This document shows positions 46,702 through 55,429 of a stretch of 64,000 bases of DNA, in pieces. Within the stretch, counting starts at the first letter, position 1; every line of letters begins with the position of its first letter. Both the position numbers and the translations under genes were made by a program. The stretch comes from Bacteroidia bacterium (GTDB lineage Bacteria > Bacteroidota > Bacteroidia > M30B66), in contig JAGYKL010000007.1 in NCBI GenBank assembly GCA_018401705.1, forward strand, positions 1 to 64,000, in the 5' to 3' direction. The notes under the pieces were generated by a model, which searched no databases, was not told the origin of the DNA, and saw only the letters and a program-made list of their open reading frames with translations.

Positions 46702-47946
46702 TTGAAACTTAAATTTCCATATAACGCGCAAAGTAATCAGCTAATTATTATTTGTCTGTTGCTTTTTTTGATGCCTACTTTTCAAGGATTAATGTCAATT
46801 GCCTTAGTCTTTCTGATTTTCAATACCATTTATTCTTTCGCAACAAAAGAGGCTCCTTCAGTCTTCAAATCTGAGTTCTTCAAGTGGAGTTTAGTTCTGG
46901 CTTTGATTTACTTATTTGGCAGTATAGGAACAAGCTATCCCGACAAAGCTCAGTTTGATGTTATTCAAAAAAGCTCGGTAGCTTTGATCGGTTTCCTGCT
47001 TATTTCAGGTAACCTAAACCACCCATCGCTTCTTAAGAGGGCTAAGCTTACTTTCATTTTAAGTAACATCTTGGCATTGCTCATTTGTTTAGTTGTTGGA
47101 GTCATTGATTTTATAAACACTAGTGAGATTGCAGCGCTATTCTACACTAGACTTTCACTATTTCTTCACCCCGGATACTTCTCAATGTATCTATGTTTAA
47201 GCCTGGCCTTTTTACTTTATGATTTATCTCAAGAAAAGCAGATTCTTTCAAACAAAACCACTACTTGGATTGCAGTAACCTTCATATTTATTGGACTTTA
47301 TCTTTTGGCTTCAAAAAGTGGAATTCTAACTGGGATTCTTATAATTCTACTGTTCACCTTTCGAGCAATTCGTCAATCGAAATTTTCTAGAAGGTTGTTA
47401 AGCATTATTGGCTTGAGTTTTATCGGTTTATTGCTGCTTTTCGTTCTGCTTCCCTCTAAAAGCAACAGATTAAAAACACTATTTAGTGATTTCTCCAAAG
47501 TTGAGAATAAGAAAGATTATGAGTTAAATACGGCAGGACAAAGGATGCTTATTTGGCAAGCTGCCTCCGAAGTTATTAGCGATAATTTCTGGATTGGAAC
47601 TGGAGTTGGGAATGAGAATGCTGCTTTGAAATCCGAATTTGAAGAAAGAGGGTATTTATATTTAGCTTCAAAAAACCTTAACGCTCACAATCAATTCATT
47701 CAAGCCTTTATAGCACTTGGTATTACTGGCTTTATTTTCATGCTTATATATTTGCTATATCCTTTGTGGCTTGGCTATAAAAACAAAGACTACTTACTGA
47801 TAGCTTTCGCCATAATAATCATATTCAACGCATGTACAGAAAGTATACTGAACCGTCAGGCAGGTGTGATTTTCTTCACTGTGTGGGCAGTTATTTTAAG
47901 CAGAAATTATTCGTCTACCAGCAAAAATCCAAAAGAGCTCGAATAG
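46702..47946 (+). CDS. Second O-antigen polymerase/ligase-like membrane protein
   Basis: 414 residues, about eleven transmembrane helices and a periplasmic loop with DNFWIGTGVGNEN and NLNAHNQFIQAFIALG, again a PF04932-type polymerase/ligase. It has no ATG at its N-terminus; I use the TTG at 46702, 18 bases after the stop of the previous gene, because the only nearby upstream ATG (46685) is out of frame. Two such proteins in one cluster suggest division between polymerisation (Wzy) and ligation (WaaL). Confidence 0.76.
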   Translation: MKLKFPYNAQSNQLIIICLLLFLMPTFQGLMSIALVFLIFNTIYSFATKEAPSVFKSEFFKWSLVLALIYLFGSIGTSYPDKAQFDVIQKSSVALIGFLLISGNLNHPSLLKRAKLTFILSNILALLICLVVGVIDFINTSEIAALFYTRLSLFLHPGYFSMYLCLSLAFLLYDLSQEKQILSNKTTTWIAVTFIFIGLYLLASKSGILTGILIILLFTFRAIRQSKFSRRLLSIIGLSFIGLLLLFVLLPSKSNRLKTLFSDFSKVENKKDYELNTAGQRMLIWQAASEVISDNFWIGTGVGNENAALKSEFEERGYLYLASKNLNAHNQFIQAFIALGITGFIFMLIYLLYPLWLGYKNKDYLLIAFAIIIIFNACTESILNRQAGVIFFTVWAVILSRNYSSTSKNPKELE

Positions 47947-47947
47947 C

Positions 47948-48391
47948 TTAATGAGCTTTAGGAACTTTCGCAGCTACAGCTTGCTCATTATAAACAAGTT
48001 GCACAGTGTAAACACCTTTGGCTAAATTCCCTTGTGATGGACTGCTAAACTGATTTACTCCTTTAATGCCTTGAATTTGCGTTCTTGAAACCAATCTTCC
48101 GTTTAAGTCATAACAAACAACTTCAACTTGCCCAGTGCCGCCAAGAGTAAATGAACCCGAAAGGTCATTACCATTATCAAAGCCAGCATGAATTAGCTGA
48201 AACGATTGTGATGATGCACTTAAATGAACAGGTATAATTTCAGAATCACTTGATTGACCGTTAAAATCAACTTGATGCAAACGGTAATAAAGCAAATCTG
48301 CTCCGGCATACATCGCTTTATTATCAGGAAGCTCATGAAGTCTTACGTGATTTGAGTTGCCTGCTCCACTAAGTAGGCAATTGCTTGAGGT
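47948..48391 (-). pseudogene. Remnant of a T9SS cargo protein (C-terminal end)
   Basis: A minus-strand frame of about 148 codons with no signal peptide, running from a TAA stop at 48392-48394 to its own stop at 47948. It contains GAGNSNHVRLHE and YAGADLLYYRLHQVDFNGQ, the conserved hinge found before T9SS sorting domains. A sorting-domain-like end with GRLVSRTQIQG and GNLAKGVYTVQLVYNEQ follows. Only the end of a larger secreted protein is left, and the ATG at 48313 is probably not a true start. It lies opposite in direction inside the polysaccharide cluster, between a polymerase and an aminotransferase gene. The 230 bases after it (48395-48628) contain no recognisable gene. Confidence 0.75.
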
Positions 48392-48628
48392 TTACTTTCT
48401 ATTACATAAATTGTTACTACTTAAGTGGGGCAATGAATACCAATACCTATAACACCTTTATATCTACCTGATTTTGTGGGTATTAAGAAGCTATTCAATC
48501 TTCAATTGAAACTTACATAGTAGAATGTGGTTCAGCTTTTGGCTTATTTAGCCGCAAACGCTCACTATGCTCTAATTATATTTCTGTGAATGATAATTTT
48601 TTAAATAATTTCGCATGATACCTTACTC

Positions 48629-49855
48629 ATGATACCATTTTCTCCCCCTCACATAAGTCAAAAAGTTTTAAATGAAATTGCAGATGCTTTAAAATCCGGG
48701 TGGATTACAACCGGACCCAAAACAAAGCAATTTGAAAAAGAACTCACTACATACGCCGGCAGTCAAGCAACACTTTGCTTAAATTCGGCAACAGCAGGAT
48801 TGGAAATAATGCTTCGTTGGTTTGGTGTTGGCGAAGGAGATGAAGTAATCGTGCCTGCTTACACCTATTCTGCAACAGCAAATGTGGTTGAACATTGCGG
48901 AGCAAAAGTGGTTTTTGCAGATGTTAATCTAGATGACTTTAACATTTCATTAAACTGCATCGAAAAACTAATCACGTCAAGAACTAAAGTGATTATGCCC
49001 GTTGATTTTGCAGGTTTCCCTTGCGATTATGACTCAATTAAGGCAGTAGTCAACAAACCTGATATTAAAAGTCGCTTTAAGGCTGAAACTGAGGTGCAAA
49101 AGTTATTAGGAAGAATCCTTGTTTTGTCTGATGCTGCTCATTCTATGGGAGCTTCGATTATGGGTAAAAAGACAGGAAGTTTAACAGATGTTTCTGTTTT
49201 CTCTTTTCATGCAGTTAAAAACCTTACAACTGCAGAGGGAGGAGCAATTGCCTTAAATCTACCTGAACCGTTTGATAATGAAGAAGTTTACAAAAACCTC
49301 TGTATAAAAACATTGCATGGTCAGAATAAAGATGCTTTAGCAAAAATGCAAAAGGGAAACTGGAAGTATGACATTGTTGAACCTGGCTATAAATGCAATA
49401 TGACGGATATTACTGCAGCAATTGGTTTAGTAGAATTAGCAAGATATGAGTCTGAAATACTCCCTAAAAGGAAGCATATTTTTGAATTATACGACGCTGC
49501 TTTCAAAAATAAAGTCTGGGCAGAATTGCCAGTGTATTTTAATGACCAAAAGCAATGCTCATATCATCTTTACCCGCTTAGAATAAAGGGAATTACTGAA
49601 GAAACAAGAGATAAAATTATTCAATCAATCTTTGATCAGGATGTAGCTGTGAACGTGCATTTTATTCCTGTGCCAATGATGAGCTACTATAAAAATAAGG
49701 GATATAACATAAACAACTATCCGGTGACCTATTTTAATTTCAGTCGAGAGATAAGCTTACCTGTTTATGAAGATTTAGACGATTCATTGGTAAAAACCGT
49801 CATAGAAGCAGTTGTTCATGCTGTTGAAAAGGAATTATTAGCTCTGACTTTGTAA
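48629..49855 (+). CDS. DegT/DnrJ/EryC1/StrS sugar aminotransferase
   Basis: PLP enzyme that converts a nucleotide keto-sugar to an amino sugar for surface polysaccharide. The 408-residue protein has LNSATAGLEIMLR (51-63), the cofactor-binding D168 in SDAAHS, and the Schiff-base lysine K197 in FSFHAVKNLTTAEGG. PglE-type (UDP-4-amino) enzymes are the closest match I can suggest, because the next gene is a PglC-like transferase, but the substrate is not proven. Confidence 0.86.
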   Translation: MIPFSPPHISQKVLNEIADALKSGWITTGPKTKQFEKELTTYAGSQATLCLNSATAGLEIMLRWFGVGEGDEVIVPAYTYSATANVVEHCGAKVVFADVNLDDFNISLNCIEKLITSRTKVIMPVDFAGFPCDYDSIKAVVNKPDIKSRFKAETEVQKLLGRILVLSDAAHSMGASIMGKKTGSLTDVSVFSFHAVKNLTTAEGGAIALNLPEPFDNEEVYKNLCIKTLHGQNKDALAKMQKGNWKYDIVEPGYKCNMTDITAAIGLVELARYESEILPKRKHIFELYDAAFKNKVWAELPVYFNDQKQCSYHLYPLRIKGITEETRDKIIQSIFDQDVAVNVHFIPVPMMSYYKNKGYNINNYPVTYFNFSREISLPVYEDLDDSLVKTVIEAVVHAVEKELLALTL

Positions 49856-49863
49856 ACTAATCA

Positions 49864-50451
49864 ATGAAAAGGGCTTTTGACTTTATTGCGGCTTTGCTTG
49901 GATTTGTTATCCTGTTGCCTCTTTTCGTAATTCTTTGGCTTTGGGTTGTATTTGATTCCCCTGGCGGGGGATTTTACCGCCAGATAAGAGTTGGCAAATC
50001 CGGTAAAGATTTTGGCCTTTGGAAATTCAGAACTATGCATGTTAATGCTGATAAAAAAGGTTTGCTTACTGTTGGTGGAAGAGATCCCAGAGTGACAAAA
50101 GCGGGATATTATCTAAGGAAATATAAGCTCGACGAACTACCTCAACTGATAAACGTTTTAGTCGGAGATATGAGTCTTGTTGGGCCAAGACCAGAGGTTA
50201 GAAAATATGTTTCGATGTATACGAAGGACCAATTAAGCGTGCTTGATGTAAGGCCCGGAATTACAGACTATGCAAGCATCGAATACATGGATGAAAATGA
50301 ACTTCTGGCTAAATCTGATCATCCCGAGGAAACATATATCAAAGAAATAATGCCTGCAAAACTGAGGCTGAATTTAAAATACATTCAAGAAAGGAGCTTT
50401 GTAGGTGACGTAGGTATAATAATCAGGACAGTAAGTAAAATCTTAAACTGA
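49864..50451 (+). CDS. Undecaprenyl-phosphate sugar-1-phosphate transferase (PglC/WcaJ type)
   Basis: Starts assembly of the lipid-linked glycan by moving a sugar-1-phosphate to the undecaprenyl-phosphate carrier. One reentrant N-terminal membrane helix (about 5-28) is followed by the catalytic domain with GLWKFRTMHVNAD, KYKLDELPQLINVLVGDMS, LVGPRPE and RPGITDYASIEY. At 195 residues it is the short monotopic form, as in PglC. It starts 8 bases after the aminotransferase stop. Confidence 0.9.
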   Translation: MKRAFDFIAALLGFVILLPLFVILWLWVVFDSPGGGFYRQIRVGKSGKDFGLWKFRTMHVNADKKGLLTVGGRDPRVTKAGYYLRKYKLDELPQLINVLVGDMSLVGPRPEVRKYVSMYTKDQLSVLDVRPGITDYASIEYMDENELLAKSDHPEETYIKEIMPAKLRLNLKYIQERSFVGDVGIIIRTVSKILN

Positions 50452-50537
50452 AGAATACGATTTTCTTTAGAAGCATTGAAACTATTGGGATGTTTTAATT
50501 TGCCAAATCTGCTTATTGTTTATTACTTCTTAAAAAG

Positions 50538-50572
50538 ATAAAGCCTAACCGAAAATTTCAGTTAGGCTTTAT
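50538..50572. terminator. Bidirectional intrinsic terminator between convergent genes
   Basis: A 12-bp stem ATAAAGCCTAAC (50538-50549) / GTTAGGCTTTAT (50561-50572) encloses a further small self-complementary loop. The next gene is convergent, so the hairpin probably ends both the polysaccharide operon and the DUF4476 transcript. Confidence 0.75.
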
Positions 50573-50595
50573 AATCATTTTATGAATCTTAAAGA

Positions 50596-51666
50596 TTATC
50601 GTCTTGGCTGAGTTGCAATAAATGCGTTTAACTCATCTACAGATGATGAGAAGTCGAATGCATTATTTACTACAAAATAGTTTCCGATATCAAAAGTTCT
50701 TCCGTAAGCAAATTTGGCAAACTGAAGCTTAGTATCTTCGAAAGTAAAGGCTTGCATTAGAGATGCAACTTGAGCTGAAGTCATGCAATTACTTCCTAAA
50801 ACTTGTTGAGCAACTTGCAATTTATTATCCTCAAATGTTTGATTGTTGATTGTTGACTGAGCATTTGCAAAAGTAGATTGATCCATTGGCCAAGGGCATC
50901 CAACAGGCCCGTTATAGCCAGGCATAACATAAACTTGCTGCTGTTGCTGAACCGGAACAACCTGCTGCTGAGTGCCATAAGTAGTTGTTGTGGTCGTTTG
51001 TTGTACAGAAGTACTACCTCCAACAACAGCTCCGGGAACGCCAACACTCATATTAAAGTTAACTCCCAAATCCGGATCATTTACACTCATATTAACACCC
51101 GCACCTGGAGCAACCACAGCAGTTGGGGTGCCTGTTGTAGTAACAGTTGTTTGCTGTGTAACACGTCCTTGCTGCACAGGTGGCGGATTTTGAACCACTA
51201 CAGCTGTAGGAGCTGGTGCATAAGCTGGAGGTGGTGCAGCAACCATTAATGGTGTTTCAGAGACAAATCGCATAACATAAATCTCTGGTTGCTCTGCATC
51301 AACTTCAGAAGAATCAATCATATTTACATCCCTCTGTACCTGACGGCTAGCTCTCTTTATTGCTTGACCAACTTCGGTTTTCTTCTTAGTACGAATATTG
51401 AAAGTGTATTCAATTGCTGGATCTAAAGGAATCGTTTTTGTTACTTGACCTAATGAAGCATCGTCAAAAATAGCTTTGACTTTATATGTTGCAGGTTGAA
51501 GGTTAGTTACTTTAACATTTGTTTGAGGTTCTTCATTATATCGTATTCCATTCATCACGATATAGAACTTCTCGCCATTTTCGGCAAAAAAAATCAGGTT
51601 AGATGTTGGCAATTGAGCTGACAAAGAACCTGCGATTAAAATCAATAACAGTAGTATTTGTTTCAT
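50596..51666 (-). CDS. Secreted DUF4476 protein
   Basis: 356 residues with a signal peptide (LLLLILIAGSLSA), an N-terminal beta domain (about 25-100), and a low-complexity middle rich in Val/Thr/Gln/Pro (Ala-Pro and Gln repeats). The C-terminal helical DUF4476 domain (about 260-350) has repeated FEDNKLQVAQQVL and FEDTKLQFAKFAYG. The family is common in Bacteroidota and its function is unknown. It ends just before the bidirectional terminator. Confidence 0.82.
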   Translation of the reverse strand: MKQILLLLILIAGSLSAQLPTSNLIFFAENGEKFYIVMNGIRYNEEPQTNVKVTNLQPATYKVKAIFDDASLGQVTKTIPLDPAIEYTFNIRTKKKTEVGQAIKRASRQVQRDVNMIDSSEVDAEQPEIYVMRFVSETPLMVAAPPPAYAPAPTAVVVQNPPPVQQGRVTQQTTVTTTGTPTAVVAPGAGVNMSVNDPDLGVNFNMSVGVPGAVVGGSTSVQQTTTTTTYGTQQQVVPVQQQQQVYVMPGYNGPVGCPWPMDQSTFANAQSTINNQTFEDNKLQVAQQVLGSNCMTSAQVASLMQAFTFEDTKLQFAKFAYGRTFDIGNYFVVNNAFDFSSSVDELNAFIATQPRR

Positions 51667-51706
51667 GGGGATTATTTTAAGGCTATGGTTTTTTCAAATA
51701 ACATGC

Positions 51707-51714
51707 CAAATATA
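51707..51714 (-). promoter_or_regulatory. -7 element of the DUF4476 gene
   Basis: TATATTTG on the minus strand (exact TAnnTTTG), predicting a transcript start near 51700 and a leader of about 34 bases. Confidence 0.5.
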
Positions 51715-51771
51715 AGACAGGAAAATGTCAATTAAAACCTAGCGGTGAATGAATAAAAGAACTGATATGTT

Positions 51772-52803
51772 TTACCAATTCCAGGTGTTTAATTGTTCAA
51801 TACTTGATTTAAGTAACATTATCGAATTTGAAACATCATCAGAATGCACCATTTCAATAACCTGATGTATATGTCGTGTAGGGATACTAACTGCGCCAGA
51901 AATTGCACCTCCCGCAGTCATCCTTTGAATTCCTGCGGTATCAGTTCCTCCTCCAGTAAGAATTTCGGCTTGCCAAGGAATGGAATTCCTGGAAGCAACA
52001 TCTTTCATATAAGCAACCATCCTTGAATCACAAATCACTGAAGAATCCATGACCTTAATAGCAGCTCCTTCTCCTAAACGAGTTACTTGTTCGTGCTCTT
52101 TTGAGCCTGGAACGTCATAGGCAATTGTTGTATCAAGACCAAAACCGAAATCAGGTTGAATATTTAATGTAGCCACCTGTGCTCCACGAATACCTACTTC
52201 TTCTTGAACAGTAAAAACTGCGTACAAGTCGTAAGGCATATCCTTAATATCCCTCAATGTTTCAATCAAGATGAAAACCGAAATTCGGTTATCCAAGGAT
52301 TTACAATTGAAGCACTTTCCCATTTGAATAAACTCACGTTCGCGAGTAATCACATTTCCTATTTCAACGTCTCTTTTAACTTCATCGGCCGTTAGGCCAG
52401 TATCTATGAAGAAATCAGAAATTTTAACAGATTTCTCACGTTCATCAGGAGACATTAAGTGAATAGGCTTACTGCCCATTACCCCAATAATATCTCTTTT
52501 ACCATGAATAATTACTCGTTGAGCAGTAAGTGTTTTCGGATCAAAACCGCCCAAAGTTGTGAACCGGATGAATCCTTTCTCGTCAATATGGGTGACCATG
52601 AATCCTATTTCGTCCATGTGTGCCCCGACCATTACTTTTTTGGGTTCTCTGCCCTTAACATGCACGGTTACATTACCCAAATTATCAATCTGAGCTTTAT
52701 GACCCATTGATTCTACTTCACGCAGAACCACTTCCCTAATGCGGTTTTCATATCCTGGTGCACCAGGAGTTTCGCAAATTTCTTTAAGTAGCTGAGTATT
52801 CAT
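51772..52803 (-). CDS. M42 family metallopeptidase (glutamyl aminopeptidase-like)
   Basis: Cytosolic dinuclear-metal aminopeptidase. Metal ligands and catalytic residues are in expected positions: H62 and D64 (AHMDEIGF), D171 (SLDNR), E201 and E202 (TVQEEVGIRG), D224 (FGLDTT), and a C-terminal H in PTRHIHQVIEMV. 343 residues matches the FrvX/YsdC group. It is the last gene of the acpP operon, 8 bases after pyk. Confidence 0.92.
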   Translation of the reverse strand: MNTQLLKEICETPGAPGYENRIREVVLREVESMGHKAQIDNLGNVTVHVKGREPKKVMVGAHMDEIGFMVTHIDEKGFIRFTTLGGFDPKTLTAQRVIIHGKRDIIGVMGSKPIHLMSPDEREKSVKISDFFIDTGLTADEVKRDVEIGNVITREREFIQMGKCFNCKSLDNRISVFILIETLRDIKDMPYDLYAVFTVQEEVGIRGAQVATLNIQPDFGFGLDTTIAYDVPGSKEHEQVTRLGEGAAIKVMDSSVICDSRMVAYMKDVASRNSIPWQAEILTGGGTDTAGIQRMTAGGAISGAVSIPTRHIHQVIEMVHSDDVSNSIMLLKSSIEQLNTWNW

Positions 52804-52810
52804 TAATAAT

Positions 52811-54241
52811 TTAATCTACGTAACTAAGTTTTAACATGTTAGATTTCCCAAATTCATGCATTGGAATACTAGCAACATTTATAATAAGTTGATCTTGCTC
52901 AATGAAGTTTCCTTTTTTAAGAATATTCTTAATATCACTAATTGTATGATCTGTTGAAACCATTTTATCGTAATAAAAACCTCTAACTCCCCAAATTAAA
53001 CTCAAGGTGTTAAGTAAGGATTTATTTCCAGTAAAAATATAAATATTAGCTGAAGGTCTATAACTAGAAATTCTAAAAGCTGTATACCCCGAATGTGTCA
53101 TTGCAATTATGGCTGATGCCTCGGTTTGTTCAGCCATATTAACGGCATTATAGCAAATGGCATCAGTTATCATTCTTGATTTATGAGAGCTCTCTTTATG
53201 ATCTTTGTGATAAATCCCTTCAAAGCCTTCCACATTCTGGAGAATTTTCTGAACTGTCTCAATCACCCTAACAGGGTGAGCACCAACTGATGTTTCACCA
53301 CTAAGCATTACCGCATCAGCTCCATCCATCACTGAATTTGCCACATCATTCACTTCTGCTCTTGTAGCATTATAATTAGTAATCATAGATTCCATCATCT
53401 GGGTAGCTACGATTATTGGTTTTGATGCTTTAAGACATTTTTGGATAAGCATTTTCTGAATAAGTGGAACGCTTTCCATAGGAACTTCAACACCCAAATC
53501 TCCTCTAGCCACCATGATAGCATCTGTGTGCTTAATGATTCCGTCTATTTCCTCAATCGCTTCAGGCTTTTCAATTTTTGCAACCACCCTTGCATTCTTG
53601 TTGTTTTTTGCAATAATCCCCTTCAATTCCAGAATATCTGAAGCTCTTCTCACAAACGATAAACCTATCCACTCAACATCAAGCTCAAGCGCAAACTGCA
53701 AGTCTTCTAAGTCTTTCTTAGTTAAACAAGGAAGAGATATTTTAGTGTTTGGAAGATTTACGCCTTTTTTAGAAGATAGCTTTCCTCCATGAATTACAGT
53801 TGCAACAACCTCATCCTCTCTGTTAGTTTCTTTTACTTCAAGAACTAGTTTTCCATCATCAACCAAAATCGTTTCACCAACTTGAACATCTTTTGGAAAT
53901 TCCGGATAGGTCATATAAACACGTTCAGCTGTTCCAATCATCTTCTTGGAGGTGAACCTTAGTTCAGCTCCTTTGACCAAATCCACTCCATTATTTTCAA
54001 CTTCTCCAATTCTAAGTTTTGGTCCCTGTAAGTCAGCTAAAACAGCTGTATGTAAACCATTCTCCTCGTTGATTTCTCGAATTAAGTTGACCACCTTCGC
54101 ATGATCTTCATATGCCCCGTGGCTGAAATTGATACGACAAACATCTACGCCGGCCTTGATTAAATTTGTAAGAACCTCTTTGCTTGAAGTTGCAGGTCCT
54201 AAGGTGGCAATAACTTTAGTTTTACTTTGAGCTTTGATCAT
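52811..54241 (-). CDS. pyk: Pyruvate kinase
   Basis: Makes pyruvate and ATP from phosphoenolpyruvate and ADP. The 476-residue protein has the catalytic AKIEKPEAIEEIDGI stretch (with the active-site lysine), ARGDLGVEVPME for metal binding, ATQMMESM, and an effector-binding C-terminal domain. Length is full. It follows the IPExxxVDY gene by 3 bases, an association I know from other Bacteroidota. Confidence 0.95.
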   Translation of the reverse strand: MIKAQSKTKVIATLGPATSSKEVLTNLIKAGVDVCRINFSHGAYEDHAKVVNLIREINEENGLHTAVLADLQGPKLRIGEVENNGVDLVKGAELRFTSKKMIGTAERVYMTYPEFPKDVQVGETILVDDGKLVLEVKETNREDEVVATVIHGGKLSSKKGVNLPNTKISLPCLTKKDLEDLQFALELDVEWIGLSFVRRASDILELKGIIAKNNKNARVVAKIEKPEAIEEIDGIIKHTDAIMVARGDLGVEVPMESVPLIQKMLIQKCLKASKPIIVATQMMESMITNYNATRAEVNDVANSVMDGADAVMLSGETSVGAHPVRVIETVQKILQNVEGFEGIYHKDHKESSHKSRMITDAICYNAVNMAEQTEASAIIAMTHSGYTAFRISSYRPSANIYIFTGNKSLLNTLSLIWGVRGFYYDKMVSTDHTISDIKNILKKGNFIEQDQLIINVASIPMHEFGKSNMLKLSYVD

Positions 54242-54244
54242 AAA

Positions 54245-54664
54245 TCAAGTAATAATATTTTCGATGGATTTGAGTGATTCAGGTTTTAACACGAAAGCGG
54301 TCATTACCTGAGGTAACTTTTTTATGGACTTAAGGATTCTTTCTTCATCATACAACTCATTTTCCCCAACAATTCTCAGCAGGTAATCTGTCTGTTTTTG
54401 CTCTGGAATAAGCCAATAATTTCCATTCCTGTTAGAAATGAGATAGTAATCGAGTTCAGTTTCAGCATCATGATAAAAGAAACAAGCGAAATTAATTTGA
54501 TTCTTCTGTTTAGCATGTAACAACTCAATGTCGGCTACCCTTTCAAAATCAAGTCCGAGTGCTTTATTCAAGCACCAACAAATTTTAAAATCGTCTTCCT
54601 GACTACAAATACCGAAAAGCGCGAAGTCAAAATCGATATAATTAGTTAGAGTGAGTTTCTTCAT
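54245..54664 (-). CDS. IPExxxVDY family protein
   Basis: 139 residues from the ATG at 54664 (the longer frame to 54688 adds eight residues without support). It carries the defining LIPEQKQTDYLLRI motif, an acidic helical C-terminus and a beta-rich N-terminus (LTLTNYIDFDFALFGICSQ). The family is restricted to Bacteroidota, usually next to pyk or rnc as here; its role is unknown. Confidence 0.82.
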   Translation of the reverse strand: MKKLTLTNYIDFDFALFGICSQEDDFKICWCLNKALGLDFERVADIELLHAKQKNQINFACFFYHDAETELDYYLISNRNGNYWLIPEQKQTDYLLRIVGENELYDEERILKSIKKLPQVMTAFVLKPESLKSIENIIT

Positions 54665-54703
54665 GAGCTGGCCACGAAGATACAGCACATTGTTTAAAAA
54701 ACA

Positions 54704-55426
54704 CTAAGATAAGGTTGTATCAACAAGCAGGTTATTGCAAGCGCTCTCTGAGGCTGACTGTTCTGCACTTTTTTTAGAAAACCCTGTACCTGTGCCCATA
54801 GCCTCGTCATCGATGTAAACAGTTACATGATACAATCTTTGGCGCTCATCAGAATTATCTTCCCTCGCATCAAAAGAGATAGATTTCCTATTTCGTTGTG
54901 CCCAATTAATGACTTTCGACTTAAAATTTAACTCTTGTTTTTCAAGCTCGTCTATATCGACATGAAACCGAATAATACGATTTAGGACAACTTTTTCAGT
55001 AAAATCGAAGCCCTTATCTAAGTATATGGCACCAATAAGAGCCTCAAAAGTATCTCCACAAATAGATTTGTATAGTCGATTTGATTCATCGTACTGAACC
55101 AACTTATCGATACCAATTTTAAGAGCAAGCTTATTTAGATAAACTCTGCTAACCATTTTAGAGCGTAGCTCTGTTAGAAAGCCTTCGTCTTTGAAAGGAA
55201 ATTTACTAAAGAGGTAATTTGCAACAATAGCTCCTAGAACTGCATCACCTAAAAATTCCAAACGTTCGTTTGAATCTTTTACACCATCTCTAATCTCTTT
55301 GGCAACTGAGCGATGCCTGAATGCTAATTCATATAAAGAGATATTCTTGGGACGGAATCCCAAAAGATTATGAATAGAACGGTGTAAATCCCGCTTTTTA
55401 GAAAAATATGCGGAAAAGAGACTCAC
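54704..55426 (-). CDS. rnc: Ribonuclease III
   Basis: Cleaves double-stranded RNA in rRNA and mRNA processing. The catalytic domain has ERLEFLGDAVLG (54-65) and EALIGAIYLDKGF with the metal-binding acidic residues. The C-terminal dsRBD has YHVTVYIDDEAMGTGTGFSK and SAEQSASESACNNLL. 240 residues is normal. It lies 3 bases after fabF in the conserved acpP-fabF-rnc order. Confidence 0.94.
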   Translation of the reverse strand: MSLFSAYFSKKRDLHRSIHNLLGFRPKNISLYELAFRHRSVAKEIRDGVKDSNERLEFLGDAVLGAIVANYLFSKFPFKDEGFLTELRSKMVSRVYLNKLALKIGIDKLVQYDESNRLYKSICGDTFEALIGAIYLDKGFDFTEKVVLNRIIRFHVDIDELEKQELNFKSKVINWAQRNRKSISFDAREDNSDERQRLYHVTVYIDDEAMGTGTGFSKKSAEQSASESACNNLLVDTTLS

Positions 55427-55429
55427 TAA

